Shown here piece by piece: positions 32,354-45,155 of a stretch of 64,000 nt of DNA. Both the position numbers and the translations under genes were made by a program. How positions within the stretch are numbered: the first letter of the stretch is position 1; every line of letters begins with the position of its first letter. The stretch is from Acanthochromis polyacanthus. Taxonomy: Eukaryota; Chordata; Actinopteri; Pomacentridae. The stretch is taken from positions 1 to 64,000 of the forward strand of contig NC_067132.1 in assembly GCF_021347895.1 (NCBI RefSeq), in the 5' to 3' direction. A model generated the notes under the pieces. It did no database searches, was not told where the DNA came from, and saw nothing but the letters and a program-made list of their open reading frames with translations.

Positions 32354-32867
32354 GTCTGAGGGGGTCCAGAAGGTGCAGTGGCGAGATCGGACGTCCTCCC
32401 AGAAGTCCCCTCCTCTCGGACGCCCAGTCCTTTTGGAAGTCCTCAACAGCCTCCCCATAGGCATGTCTCAGGTAGGAGCAAGTGTTCAATAGATATTTTT
32501 TCTAATCGTGCACATCAATTTACTTAATGAAAGAAGAATGTCAAACTAATTGATATTAATTTGCCACTCTTGATTCTTCACCTTTTAGAATTTGGACTTG
32601 GCTTCCTGTAGTCGAGGGAGCGGGGTGTGTAGTGTGCAGTGTCGGCCGACGGCCTGTATAAGTCCGGTAACGGCTGTAGCTCCACATCTGCTTCCACCGC
32701 TACAACGGGACATGCCTCAGGTAAAAACCGCAGTACAGATTTGCACTTGTTTCACATTTCAATTTTCCCAGTTAATTTTGATCTTTTAACACCCACAGAC
32801 AACACAGGAGACCACCAGAAGGCTGGAGAAAATGGGACTTCAAATGAATGTTATAAATAAATGTTAA
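32354..32867 (+). other. Three downstream exon-like segments with a coherent frame
   Basis: The segments 32354-32471, 32589-32720 and 32799-32867 have consensus AG/GT borders. Joined, they give about 105 codons, ending in TTQETTRRLEKMGLQ...NKC and TAA, with phase-0 joins at 32,471/32,589 and 32,720/32,799. The first segment is Pro/Ser-rich (SSQKSPPLGRP), like the mini-exons upstream of the 6.9-kb exon. Its acceptor requires a phase-2 donor, however; joining it to any upstream phase-0 donor gives an immediate TGA. They may be 3'-UTR exons, part of an alternative transcript, or the tail of an older gene. Confidence 0.45.
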
Positions 32868-32873
32868 AATAAA
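32856..32873 (+). terminator. Polyadenylation signals
   Basis: Two AATAAA hexamers at 32,856-32,861 and 32,868-32,873, directly after the stop of the downstream frame. They are the natural 3' end of the transcript. Confidence 0.6.
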
Positions 32874-32879
32874 AAATGT

Positions 32880-33940
32880 ATACATATATGAAAATATTTC
32901 AAGTTTGAAGTGTCTTCTTTGGTTGCTATAATAGTACTACATGTACAGTATTTTGTATTGTATTGTTATATCGGTCTTTCTCTCGATGTATATGGGTCAT
33001 TCCAGAATTGGAGGACAATTTAGGCATCCTAACCTTTGAAAAATCTACCCTTTATTTCATATTTTTCTGTCATGTATTTAGGAAAACCAGGTAGTAAGCC
33101 ATCAAATAATGTGATTCGGCCAGCTCAGGTATTAGTTACACTTTTTATGAAATGTTTTATTTGATGTGTGCCATGCATAGTACAATCCTGTTATGAATAC
33201 TCAGGAACCTGAAAAAGTATATTTTTTTTCAAAAATGTTTAATAAATCCTTTACCATTAAGTAAAGAAGGCCACATGCACATTGGATAATCATTTAATTT
33301 CAGTTAAGACTTGACCTCTATTAATTTAAACAACTTTTGAACTCTGGCATGCCCAACTTTTCAATATTTGCATGTTTTTTTGTATTAAATTGCAAATATT
33401 TGCTCAAATCTATCACAAATTAAATCATTCAAACCACTAAAAGGACAATAGGTCAAACCCTCATGAGTTTGGGAAAATCATTTAAGATTATTTTGATAAA
33501 AAATTGTTTGGTAACGGTTGAAATTAGAGTAACGGGGTTGAATGGATCCATTACTACTTATTATAGATCATAACATAAATGTGATAAACAAATACTCAGG
33601 ACCACAGGAATGTTGTTTAATAACATCTTATGCTGTGTATTACCCTGCAATGCCTGTCATTCAATTTCTTTCATATTTCAAATATTAGGTTTTGGTGCTT
33701 TCTCTTTCATATAGGTGTAACTAGAACAAGCTGGAATGTATATGAACATATTTTCAATAAAAGATCAGTGAGTAGGAATGATACATCAACATGTCACTAA
33801 GACCACAACTGGACCCGATCAAATATTCAATAGTCAAACATGAAAAACAGTAATACTGTAGGCAGACAACTATAAAAATGAATGAGGATGTCAAAAGTAG
33901 TCATGAACTGATCAATGTCATAGAAAGCTGATGTCCAGGT
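32880..33940. other. AT-rich intergenic stretch
   Basis: No gene, repeat or terminal structure recognised. I looked here for a Helitron 3' end (hairpin followed by CTRR) and found no convincing candidate; the CTAG at about 33,720 lacks an adjacent hairpin. Confidence 0.5.
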
Positions 33941-34100
33941 TTAAATTCCGTGGCTGGCCAGAGCATCCCACACCTCTCTTGCAATGGCCATATGACGTGA
34001 GGTAACATTCTCTGGAGGAGGAATGAGGGACAGCACATCCTCAAAGGGATACCAATGAAGATCATCCCTCAATGGCCAGAAGAAACGATTTTCCCCCACT
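33941..34100 (-). CDS. Probable terminal exon of a minus-strand gene, unknown product
   Basis: An open frame of about 51 codons reads GENRFFWPLRDDLHWYP, continues through FEDVLSLIPPPENVTSRHM, and ends ALASHGI with TAA at 33,941-33,943. It is preceded on its own strand by an acceptor-like TGTATGCAG. The composition is clearly protein-like (Trp, aromatic and acidic pattern, no rare-codon drift) although the piece is short. I do not recognise the family. The satellite array starts about 20 bp beyond its acceptor, so the intron of this gene or gene fragment has been replaced or invaded by the array. It could also be a stray exon of a captured gene. Confidence 0.45.
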
Positions 34101-34121
34101 CTGCATACATTTCACCTGGCA

Positions 34122-35129
34122 GTGGTGCGACAGACCGGAAAACGCCAGGTAAATCTCTCAGCTTCACACATCCTTAAGAGTGACTTCAATCCAAATTTTG
34201 ACCAGGTGAGATCCTCCTGTCTCTGCCTTTCAAAATAAAAGCCTGCGACGGACCGGAAACGCCAGTTAAACCTCTCAGGTTCACACAGCCTTTTGAGTAA
34301 CTCCAATCCAAATGTTGACCAGGGGAGACCTTTCTGTCTCTGCCTTTCAAAATACAAGCACAGCACAATTTCAAAATAAAAGCCTGTGACAGAGTGGAAA
34401 CGGCAGTGAAACCTCTCAGCTTCACATAGCCTTTACTCTAATCCAAATTTTGATCAGGTGAGATCTTCTTGTCTCTGCCTTTCAAAACAAAAGCACAGCA
34501 CAATTTGCCAGTTAAATCTCTCAGCTTCACACAGCCTTTACAGTAACTCCAATCCAAATTTTGACCAGGTCAGATCTTCCTGTCTCTGCCTTTCAAAATA
34601 CAAGCACAGCACAATTTCTAAATAAAAGCCTGCGACAGACTGGAAATGCCAGTTCAACATCTCAGCTTCACACAGCCTTTCGAACAGGGGTGTCAAACTC
34701 AGTTCCAACACACCTGATACAAATGATCAGGCTCGTTATCAGGCTTCTGCTGAGCTTAATGACAGCTAATCATTTGAATCAGGTGTGTTGTAAGAAGGAA
34801 ACATCTAGAACACAGAGGATAGTGGTCCTCCAGGAACTGAGTTTGGCACCCCAGCTTTACAGTAACTCCAATCCAAATTTTGACCAGGTGAGATCTTCCT
34901 GTCTCTGCCTTTCAAATTAAAAGCACAGCACAATTTGCCAGTTCAACCTCTCAGCTTCACACAGCCTTTAGAGTATCTCCAATCCAAATTTTGACCAGGT
35001 GAGATCTTCATGTCTCTGCCTTTGAAAATAAAAGCACAGCACAATTTTAAAATAAAAGTCTGTGACGGACCGGAAAATGTCACCAAAACCTCTCAGCTTC
35101 ACACAGCCGTTAGAATAAATACGCCTCTT
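34122..35129 (+). repeat. Subrepeat run at the left edge of the right arm
   Basis: About seven 111-142-bp subrepeats and one MITE copy (34,685-34,854) before the first conserved block. The array resumes with GCGACAGACCGGAAAACGCC, a phase that overlaps by about 25-30 bp the point where the left arm stops. Confidence 0.88.
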
Positions 35130-37465
35130 CGGACATGCACACATCCCGAGCCCCTCCCACGATTTCCGCGAGCGGGAATTGTCTAGTTAGGGGCTCGGGC
35201 TTCGACACGAGCCACTCTCCTCTCCATTGCAAAGCAATGGGAGGAGAGTGGCTCGTGGCGAAGCCACGAGCCACTATTGTTCTCCTGCTGCGTTTATTAT
35301 TAGGGGCTCGGGCTTCGACACGAGCCACTCTCCTCTCCATTGCAAAGCAATGGGAGGAGAGTGGCTCGTGGCGAAGCCACGAGCCACTATTGTTCTCCTG
35401 CTGCGTTTATCTTTTTTTCTTCACGTTTCCGCCATTTTTCGATTCGCTTCTCGTCCTAGGCCTTTGAGAAAACCAAAGCAAATTATACATCAAAACGTGC
35501 GGCTTCATTGGGAATAGTGTGCTATGACTTTTCTAAGAAATTCGTCATTTTTTCGCAGAATTATTCGCAAAAAACTGCGAAAAAAGTCCCATAGAAAATG
35601 AATGGGGAGTGAAAAAAATCGGCTTAAAAAATCCACTTTTTTCCAAACGCCACTGCTTCGCCATACGTTCACCTAGAAACTTCATTTAACCATCAAAACG
35701 CAGTGATTTTTCTTGTCTCCGCAGGAATGTAGTTTATGTCTGGCTGAGATTTACAGTTTTTGATCAGTGAGTCCTCAAAAAAGTGAAAATTCTCAAAATC
35801 TGCTCTGGTTAGAGTGCGGCATGTCAGTTGGTAGAGTGGAGGAGAGGTGAAAAATTCGCCTGAAAATTTCACGATCGCATCGCCCTCACGACCAAACCAT
35901 AAATGTTAGGTGAATGAAATTTGGTCAGATTGTAGACAATTTTCCTGGGATTCAAATGAATCCAAGTTTGAAGACCTAGCTCTTTCTGAAGGGAAATGGC
36001 AGGCAGCAGTTTAGACCAAAGTCGCACCGTTCTCCCCATTAGAACCAATGTAAACTGGATCATCTGCCTCATGGAGGGACAGTGTTTTTTAAATCGCTGT
36101 AACTCGGTCATTTCTCACAATATTTGGAAAATAATTACATTTATGGAAAGCCACAGCCCTCCTCTCGCTCACGGTCATTTTAGTTTTCAGCTGCCATTAA
36201 CGGTTCGCCCACAATTAGCGCCAGAACGAGACGTTGCGCGCTGCTGCTGAGAAGCACTTTTCTGCTGTCTGTGGCAGGCACCGTTGCTATGGGGCCCATA
36301 GCAACCCCCCTTACACACGCGCAGGCATGGTCGCACGCACACACACAGACTCATTGGAATGCCACACCCACCTTCACACCCAATCCCTCCACAGGAGCTG
36401 CATTTCAGCCTGAAAATCAGTTAAACCTCTCAGCTTCACACAGCCTTTAGAGCAGGGGTGTCAAACTCAGTTCCAACACACCTGATTCAAATGATCAGGC
36501 TCGTTATCAGGCTTTTGCTGAGCTTAATGATAGTGTATCATTTGAATCAGGTGTTTTGTAAGCAGGAAACATCTTGAACTAAGAGGATAGAGGACCTCCA
36601 GAAAAGAGTTTGACACCCCTGCTTTACAGTAACTCCAAACCAAATTTTTACCAGCTGAGATCTTCCTGTCTTTGCCTTTCAAAATAAAAGCACAGCACAA
36701 TTTCAAAATAAAAGCCTGCGACGGATTGAAAACTCCAGTTAAACCTCTCAGCTTCACACAGCCTTTACTCTAATCGAAATTTCAACCAGGTCTGATCTTC
36801 CTGTCTCTGCCTTTCAAAATAAAAGCACAGCACAATTTCAAAATAAAAGCCTGCAACAGACCAAAAAATGCAAGTTAAACCTCTCAGCTTCACACAGCCT
36901 TTAGAGTAACTCCAATCCAAATGTTGACCAGGTGAGATCTTCCTGTCTCTGCCTTTCAAAATAAAAGCACAGCACAATTTCAAAATAAAAGCCTGCGACA
37001 GGCTGGAAACGCCAGTTCAACCTCTCAGCTTCACACAGCCTTTAGAGTAACTCCAATCCAAATTTTGACCAGGTCTGATCTTCCTGTCTCTTCCTCTCAA
37101 AATAACAGCACAGCACAATTTGCCTGTTTGACTTCTCAGCTTCACACAGCCTTTAGAGTAACTCCAATCCAAATTTTGACCTGGTGAGATCTTCCTGTCA
37201 TTGCCTTTCAAAATAAAAGCACAGCACAATTTCTAAATAAAAGCCTGCGACAGGCTGGCAACGCCAGTTCAACCTCTCAGCTTCACACAGCCTTTTGAGT
37301 AACTCCAATCCAAATTTTGACCAGGTCTGATCTTCTTGTCTCTTCCTCTCAAAATAAAAGCACAGCACAATTTGCCTGTTAGAATTCTCAGCTTCACACA
37401 GCCTTTACAGTAACTCCAATCCAAATTTTGACCAGGTGAGATCTTCTTGCCTCTCGTGCGCTGCT
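35130..37465 (+). repeat. Array unit 6
   Basis: Conserved block 35130-36420 with two palindrome modules (35,190-35,274 and 35,303-35,387), about seven subrepeats, and one MITE (36,443-36,621). Confidence 0.9.
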
Positions 37466-37528
37466 CCGGACATGCACCCATCCCGAGCCCCTCCCACGAT
37501 TTCCGCACCAGCGGGAATTGTCTAGTTA

Positions 37529-37560
37529 GGGGCTCGGGGCTGCAGCATGCAGCCCGAGCC
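37529..37560. repeat. Alternative short palindrome at the unit junction
   Basis: GGCTCGGGGCTGCA and TGCAGCCCGAGCC pair as a 13-bp stem with one bulged G around a three-base loop. It occupies exactly the position of the 85-bp module, with the same flanks (TTAG before, CACTATTGTTCTCCTG after). Further copies at about 45,217-45,248 and 47,213-47,244. Confidence 0.85.
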
Positions 37561-39373
37561 ACTATTGTTCTCCTGTTGCGTTTATTAAACTTCTTCACGT
37601 TTCCGCCGTTTTTCGATTCGCTTCTCGTCCTAGGGCTTTGAGAAAACCAAAATAAATTATATATCAAAACGTGCGACTTCATCGGGAATAGTGTGCTATG
37701 ACTTTTCTAAGAAATTCGTCATTTTTTCGCAGAATTATTCGCAAAAAACTGCGCAAAAATTCCCATAGAAATGAATGGGGAGTGAAAAAAAATCGGCTTG
37801 AAAAATGCACTGTCTTCCAAACGCCACTCCTTCGCCATACGTTCACCTAGAAACTTCATTTAACCATCAAAACGCAGTGATTTTTCTTGTCTTCGCAGGA
37901 ATGTAGTTTATGTCAGGCTGACATTTACAGTTTTGATCAGTGAGTCCTCAAAAAAGTGAAAATTTTCAAATTCTGCTCTGTTTAGAGTGCGGCATGTCAG
38001 TTGGTAGAGTGGAGGAGAGGTGAAAAATTCGCCTGAAAATTTCCCGATCGCATCGCCCTCACGACCAAACCATAAGACATAGGACAATGAAATTTGGTCA
38101 GATTGTAAACAATTTTCCTGGGATTCAAATGAATCCAAGTTTGAAGATCTAGCTCTTTCTGAAGTGAAATGGCAGGCAGCAGTTTAGACCAAAGTTGCAC
38201 CGTTCTCTCCATAAGAACCAATGTAAACTGAATCATCTGCCTCATGGAGGGACAGTGTTTTTTAAATCGCTGTAACTCGGTCATTTCTCACAATATTTGG
38301 AAATAATTACATTTATGGAAAGCCACAGCCTTCCTCTCGCTCACGGTCATTTTAGTTTTCAGCTACCATTCACGGTTAGCCCACAATTAGCGCCAGAATG
38401 AGACATTGCGCGCTGCTGCTGAGAAGCACTTTTCTGCTGTCTGTGGCAGGCACCGTTGCTATGGGGGCCCATAGCAACCGCCCTTACACACGCGCAGGCA
38501 CGCTCCCACGCACACACACAGACTCATTGGTGTGCCACACCCACCTTCATAACCAATACCTCCACAGGAGCTGCATTTCACCCTGAAAATCACTGAAACC
38601 TCTCAGCTTCACACAGCCTTTAGAGCAGGGGTGTCAAACTCAGTTCCAACACACCTGATTCAAATGATCAGGCTCGTTATCAGGCTTCTGCTGAGCTTGA
38701 TGATGAGCTGATTATTGGAATCAGGTGTGTTGTAAGAAGGAAACATCTGGAACATAGAAGATAGTTGACCTCCAGGAACTGAGTTTGACACCCCTGCTTT
38801 AGAGTAACTCCAATCCAAATGTTGACCAGGTGAGATCTTCCTGTCTCTGCCTTTCAAAATAAAAGCACAGCACAATTTCAAAATAAAAGCCTGCGACAGA
38901 CTGGAAACTCCAGTTAAACCTCTCAGCTTCACACAGCCTTTACTCCAATCCAAAGTTTAACCAGGTCTGATCGTCCTGTCTCTGCCTTTCAAAATAAAAG
39001 CACAGCAGAATTTCAAAATAAAAGCCTACAACAGACCAAAAATGCCAGTTAAACCTCTCAGCTTCACACAGCCTTTAGAGTAACTCCAATCCAAATGTTG
39101 ACCAGGTGAGATCTTCCTGTCTTTCCCTTTCAAAATAAAAGCACAGCACAATTTCAAAATAAAAGCCTGCGATGTTCCTGAAAACACCAGTTAAACCTCT
39201 CAGCTTCACACAGCCTTTACAATAACTCCAATCCAAATTTTGACCAGGTGAGGTCTTCCTGTCTCTGCCTTTCAAAATAAAAGCACAGCACAATTTCAAA
39301 ATAAAAGCCTGCGACTAACTTCAAATGCCAGTTAAACCTCTCAGCTTCATACGGTCTTTACAGTAACTCCAAT

Positions 39374-39551
39374 CCTCTATGTTTTATGTGTTTCCCTCTT
39401 CCAACACACCTGATTAAAATGATCAGGCTTGTTATAATGCTTCTGCTGAGCTTAATGATCAGCTGATTATTTGAATCAGGTGTGCTGGAAGAGGGAAACA
39501 TATAAAACATAGAGGATAGTGGACCTCCAGGAACTGAGTTTGACACCCCTG
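39374..39551. mobile_element. MITE copy turned into a fold-back
   Basis: The normal left terminus is missing. Instead the element opens with CCTCTATGTTTTATGTGTTT, the inverse complement of its own right-hand interior (near 39,494-39,512), so the left half has been replaced by an inverted copy of the right half. A nearly identical copy of this rearranged version lies at about 54,713-54,891. Confidence 0.8.
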
Positions 39552-40075
39552 GTTTGGAGTAACTCCAATCCAAATTTTGACCAGGTGAAATCTCCCTGTC
39601 TTTGCCTTTCAAAATGAAAGCAGGGCACAATTTCATAATAAAAGCCTGCGAAAAACAAGAAATGCCAGTTAAACCTCTCAGCTTCATACAGCCTTTATAG
39701 TAACTCCAATCCAAATTTTGACCAGGTGTGATCTTCCTGTCGCTGCCTTTCAAAATAAAAGCACAGCACAATTTCAAAATAAAAGCCTGAGACAGACTGG
39801 AAATGCCAGTTAAACCTCTCAGCTTCATACAGCCTTTATAGTAACTCCAATCCAAATTTGACCAGGTGAGATCTTCCTGTCTCTGCCTTTCAAAATTACT
39901 TTACAGCACAATTTGCCAGTTAAACCTCTCAGCTTCACACAGCCTTTTGAGTAACTGCAATCCAAATTTTGACCAGGTGAGATCTTCTTGTCTCTGCCTT
40001 TCAAAATAAAAGCACAGCACAATTTGAAAATAAAAGCCTGTGACGGACCAAAAAATAACTCTCTCTTACCCAGCT

Positions 40076-42241
40076 CCGGACATGCACACATCCCGAGCCC
40101 CTCCCACGATTTCCGCGTGCGGGAATTGTCTAGTTAGGGGCTCGGGCTTCGACACGAGCCACTCTCCTCTCCATTGCAAAGCAATGGGAGGAGAGTGGCT
40201 CGTGGCGAAGCCACGAGCCACTATTGTTCTCCTGCTGCGTTTATTATTATATTTTCTTCACGTTTCCGCCGTTTTTCGATTCGCTTCTTGTCCTAGGGCT
40301 TTGAGAAAACCAAAACAAATTATATATCAAAACGTGCGGCTTCATCGGGAATAGTGTGCTATGACTTTTCTAAGACATTCGTCATTTTTTCGCAGAATTA
40401 TTCGCAAAAAACTGCCAAAAAAGTCCCATAGAAAATGAATGGGGAGTGAAAAAAATCGGCTCAAAAATCCACTATTTTCAAAACGCCACTCCTTCGCCAT
40501 ACGTTCACCTAGAAACTTCATTTAACCATCAAAACGCAGTGATTTTTCTTGTCTCCGCAGGAATGTAGTTTATGTCAGGCTGAGATTTACAGTTTTTGAT
40601 CAGTGAGTCCTCAAAAAAGTGAAAATTCTCAAAATCTGCTCTGGTTAGAGTGCGGCATGTCAGTTGGTAGAGTGGAGGAGAGGAGAAAAATCCGCCTGAA
40701 AATTTCACGATCGCATCGCCCTCACGACCAAACAATAAAGGATAGGAGAATGAAATTTGGTCAGATTGTAGACAATTTTCCTGGGATTCAAATGAATCCA
40801 AGTTTGAAGACCTAGCTCTTTCTGAAGGGAAATGGCAGGCAGCAGTTTAGACCAAAGTCGCACCGTTCTCCCCATAAGAACCAATGTAAACTGAATCATC
40901 TGCCTCATGGAGGGACAGTGTTTTTTAAATCGCTGTAACTCGGTCATTTCTCACAATATTTGGAAAATAATTACATTTATGGAAAGCCACAGCCTTCCTC
41001 TCGCTCACGGTCATTTTAGTTTTCAGCTACCATTCACGGTTAGCCCACAATTAGCGCCAGAACGAGACGTTGCGAGCTGCTGCTGAGAAGCACTTTTTTG
41101 CTGTCTGTGGCAGGCACCGTTGCTATGGGGCCCATAGCAACCGCCCTTACACACGCGCAGGCATGCTCCCACGCACACACACAGACTCATTGGAATGCCA
41201 CACCCACCTTCACACCCAATACCTCCACAGGAGCTGCATTTCAGCCTGAAAATCAGTTCAACCTCTCAGCTTCACACAGCCTTCATAGCAGGGGTGTCAA
41301 ACTCAGTTCCAACACACCTGATTCAAATGATCAGGCTCGTTATCAGGCTTCTGCTGAGCTTGATGATGAGCTGATTATTTGAAACAGGTGTGTTGGAAGA
41401 GGGAAACATCTAAAACAAAGAGGATAGTGGACCTCCAGGAACAGAGTTAGACACCCCTGCTTTACAGTAACTCCAATCCAAATGTTGACCAGGTGAGATC
41501 TTCCCATCTCTGCCTTTCAAAATAAAAGCACAGCACAATTTCAAAATAAAAGCCTGCGATGGGCCTGAAAACACCAGTTAAACCTCTCAGCTTCACACAT
41601 CCTTTATAATAACTCCAATCCAAATTTTGACCAGGTGAGATCTTCCTGTCTCTGAGTTTCAAATAAAAGCACAGCACAATTTCAAAATAAAAGCCTGCGA
41701 CAGATTGGAAACGCCAGTTAAACCTCTCAGCTTCACACAGCCTTTAGAGCAGGGGTGTCAAACTCAGTTCCAACACACCTGATTCAAATGATCAGGCCCG
41801 TTATCAGGTTTCTGCTGAGCTTAATGATAGCTAATCATTTGAATCAGGTGTGTTGTAAGAAGGAAACATCAAGAACACAGAGGATAGTGGACCTCCAGGA
41901 ACTGAGTTTAACACCCCTGATTTACAGTAACTCCAATCCAAATGTTGACCAGGTGAGATCTTCCTGTCTTTGCCTTTCAAAATAGAAGCACAGCACAATT
42001 TCAAAATAAAAGCCTGCAACGGACTGGAAACGCCAGTTAAACTTCTCAGCTTCACACAGCCTTTACAGTAACTCCAATCCAAATGTTGACCAGGTGAGAT
42101 CTTCCTGTCTCTTCCTTTCAAAATAAAAGCACAGCACAATTTCAAAATAAAAGCATGCGACAGGCTGGAAACGCCAGTTCAACCTCTCAGCTTCATACAG
42201 CCTTTTCAGTAACTCCAATTCAAATTTTGACCAGGTGAGAT
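40076..42241 (+). repeat. Array unit 8
   Basis: Conserved block 40076-41254 with one palindrome module (40,137-40,221), about five subrepeats and MITEs at 41,289-41,459 and 41,750-41,919. The block is almost identical to unit 18, except that unit 18 lacks the module. Confidence 0.9.
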
Positions 42242-45155
42242 CCGGACATGCACACATCCCGAGCCCCTCCCACGATTTCCGCGAGCGGGAATTGTCTAGT
42301 TAGGGGCTCGGGCTTCGACACGAGCCACTCTCCTCTCCATTGCAAAGCAATGGGAGGAGAGTGGCTCGTGGCGAAGCCACGAGCCACTATTGTTCTCCTG
42401 CTGCGTTTATTAGGGGCTCGGGCTTCGACACGAGCCACTCTCCTCTCCATTGCAAAGCAATGGGAGGAGAGTGGCTCGTGGCGAAGCCACGAGCCACTAT
42501 TGTTCTCCTGCTGCGTTTATCTTTTCTATTTTCTTCACGTTTCCGCCGTTTTTCGATTCGCTTCTCGTCCTAGGCCTTTGAGAAAACCAAAACAAATTAT
42601 ATATCAAAATGTGCGGCTTCATCGGGAATAGTGTGCTATGACTTTTCTAAGAAATTCGTCATTTTTTCGCAGAATTATTCGCAAAAAACTGCGAAAAAAG
42701 TCCCATTGAAAATGAATGGGGAGTGAAAAAAATCGGCTGAAAAAATCCACTTTTTTCCAAACGCCACTGCTTCGCCATACGGTCACCTAGAAACTTCATT
42801 TAACCATCAAAACGCAGTGATTTTTCTTGTCTCCGCAGGAATGTAGTTTATGTCAGGCTGAGAATTACAGTTTTTCATCAGTGAGTCCTCAAAAAAGTGA
42901 AAATTCTCAAAATCTGCTCTGGTTAGAGTGCGGCATGTCAGTTGGTAGAGTGGAGGAGAGGTGAAAAATCCGCCTGAAAATTTCCCGATCGCATCGCCCT
43001 CATGACCAAACGATAAGAGATAGGAGATTGAAATTTGGTCAGATTGTAAACAGTTTTCCTGGGATTCAAATGAATCCAAGTTTGAAGACCTATCTCTTTC
43101 TGAAGTGAAATGGCAGGCAGCAGTTTAGACCAAAGTCGCACCGTTCTCCCCATTAGAACCAATGTAAACTGGATCATCTGCCTCATGGAGGGATAGTGTT
43201 TTTTAAATCGCTGTAACTCGGTCATTTCTCACAATATTTGGAAAATAATTACATTTATGGTTTGCCACAGCCTTCCTCTCGCTCACGGTCATTTCGGTTT
43301 TCAGCTAGCATTAACGGTTAGCCCACAATTAGCGCCAGAACGACACGTTGCGCGCTGCTGCTGAGAAGCACTTTTCTGCTGTCTGTGGCAGGCACCGTTG
43401 CTATGGGGGCCCATAGCAACCGCCCTTACACACGCGCAGGCATGGTCGCACGCACACACACAGACTCACTGGAGTGCCACACCCACCTTCACACCCAATA
43501 CCTCCACAGGAGCTGCATTTCAGCCTGAAAATCACTGAAACCTCTCAGCTTCACACAGCCTTTAGAGCAGGGGTGTCAAACTCAGTTCCAACACACCTGA
43601 TTCAAATGATCAGGCTCGTTATCAGGCTTCTGCTGAGCTTGATGATGAGCTCATTATTTGAAACAGGTGTGTTGGAAGAGGGAAACATGTAAAACATAGA
43701 GGATAGTGGACCTCCATGAACTGAGTTTGACACCCCTGCTTTAGAGTAACTCCAATCCAAATGTTGACCAGATGAGATCTTCCTGTCTTTCCCTTTCAAA
43801 ATAAAAGCACAGCACAATTTCAAAATAAAAGCCTGAGATGGGCCTGAAAACACCAGTTAAACCTCTCAGCTTCACACAGCCTTTAGAGCAGGGGTGTCAA
43901 ACTCAGTTCAAACACACCTGATTCAAATGATCGGGCTCGTTATCAGACTTCTGCTGAGCTTCATGATAGCTAATCATTTGAATCAGGTGTGTTGTAAGAA
44001 GGAAACATCTCGAACACAGAGGATAGTGGTCCTCCGGGAACTGAGTTTGACACCCCTGCTTTACAGTAACTCCAATCCAAATGTTGACCAGGTGAGATCT
44101 TCCTGTCTCTGCCTTTCAAAATAAAAGCACAGCAAAATTTCAAAATAAAAGCCTGTGACGAACTGGAAACGCCAGTTAAACCTCTCACCTTCACACAGCC
44201 TTTACAGTAACTCCAATCCAAATTTTGACCAGGTCTGATCTTCCTGTCTCTGCCTTTTAAAAATAAAAGCACAGCACAATTTCAAAATAAAAGCCTGCAA
44301 CAGACCAAAAAATGCCAGTTAAACCTCTCAGCTTCACACAGCCTTTCGAGTAACTCCAATTCAAATTTTGACCAGGTCAGATCTTCCTGTCGGTGCCTTT
44401 CAAAATAAAAGCACAGCACAATTTGCCAGTTAAGCCTCTCAGCTTCACACAGCCTTTCGAGTAACTCCAATTCAAATTTTGACCAGGTCAGATCTTCCTG
44501 TCTTTCCCATTCAAAATAAAAGCACAGCACGATTTCAAAATAAAAGCCTGTGACGGACTGAAAACTCCAGTTAAACCTCTCAGCTTCACACAGCCTTTAC
44601 TCCAATCCAAAGTTTAACCAGGTCTGATCTTCCTGTCTCTGTCTTTCAAAATAAAAGCACAGCACAATTTCAAAATAAAAGCCTGCAACAGACCAAAAAA
44701 TGCCAGTTAAACCTCTCAGCTTCACACAGCCTTTGGAGTAACTCCAATCCAAATTTTGACCAGGTGAGATCTTCAGGTCTCTGCCTTTCAAAATTACTTT
44801 ACAGCACAATTTGCCAGTTAAACCTCTCAGCTTCACACAGCCTTTACAGTAACTCCAATCCAAATTTTGACCAGTTCAGATCTTCTTGTCTCTACCTTTC
44901 AAAATAAAAGCACAGCACAATTTCAAAATAAAAGCCTGCGACAGACTGGAAACACCAGTTAAACCTCTCACCTTCACACAGCCTTTACAGTAACTCCAAT
45001 TGAAATTTTGACCAGGTGAGATCTTGTTGTCGTTGCCTTTCAAAATAAAAGAACAGCACAATTTCTAAATAAAAGCCTGCGACAGACTGGAAACGCCAGT
45101 TAAACCTCTCACCTTCACACATCCTTTAAAGTAAATATGCCTATCCCATGCTGCT
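42242..45155 (+). repeat. Array unit 9
   Basis: Conserved block 42242-43533 with two palindrome modules (42,303-42,387 and 42,413-42,497), about ten subrepeats and MITEs at 43,568-43,739 and 43,889-44,059. The longest run of subrepeats in the window. Confidence 0.9.

Larger units (their letters stand above)
37466..40075 (+). repeat. Array unit 7, with alternative palindrome
   Basis: Conserved block 37466-38592. In place of the 85-bp module it has a short palindrome (about 37,529-37,560). About eight subrepeats follow, with one MITE (38,626-38,796) and a fold-back-rearranged MITE (39,374-39,551). Confidence 0.9.

Noticed and set aside
33715..33725. CTAG near 33,720 as the 3' end of the autonomous Helitron
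   Set aside because: No stable hairpin precedes it and it does not resemble the array junction.
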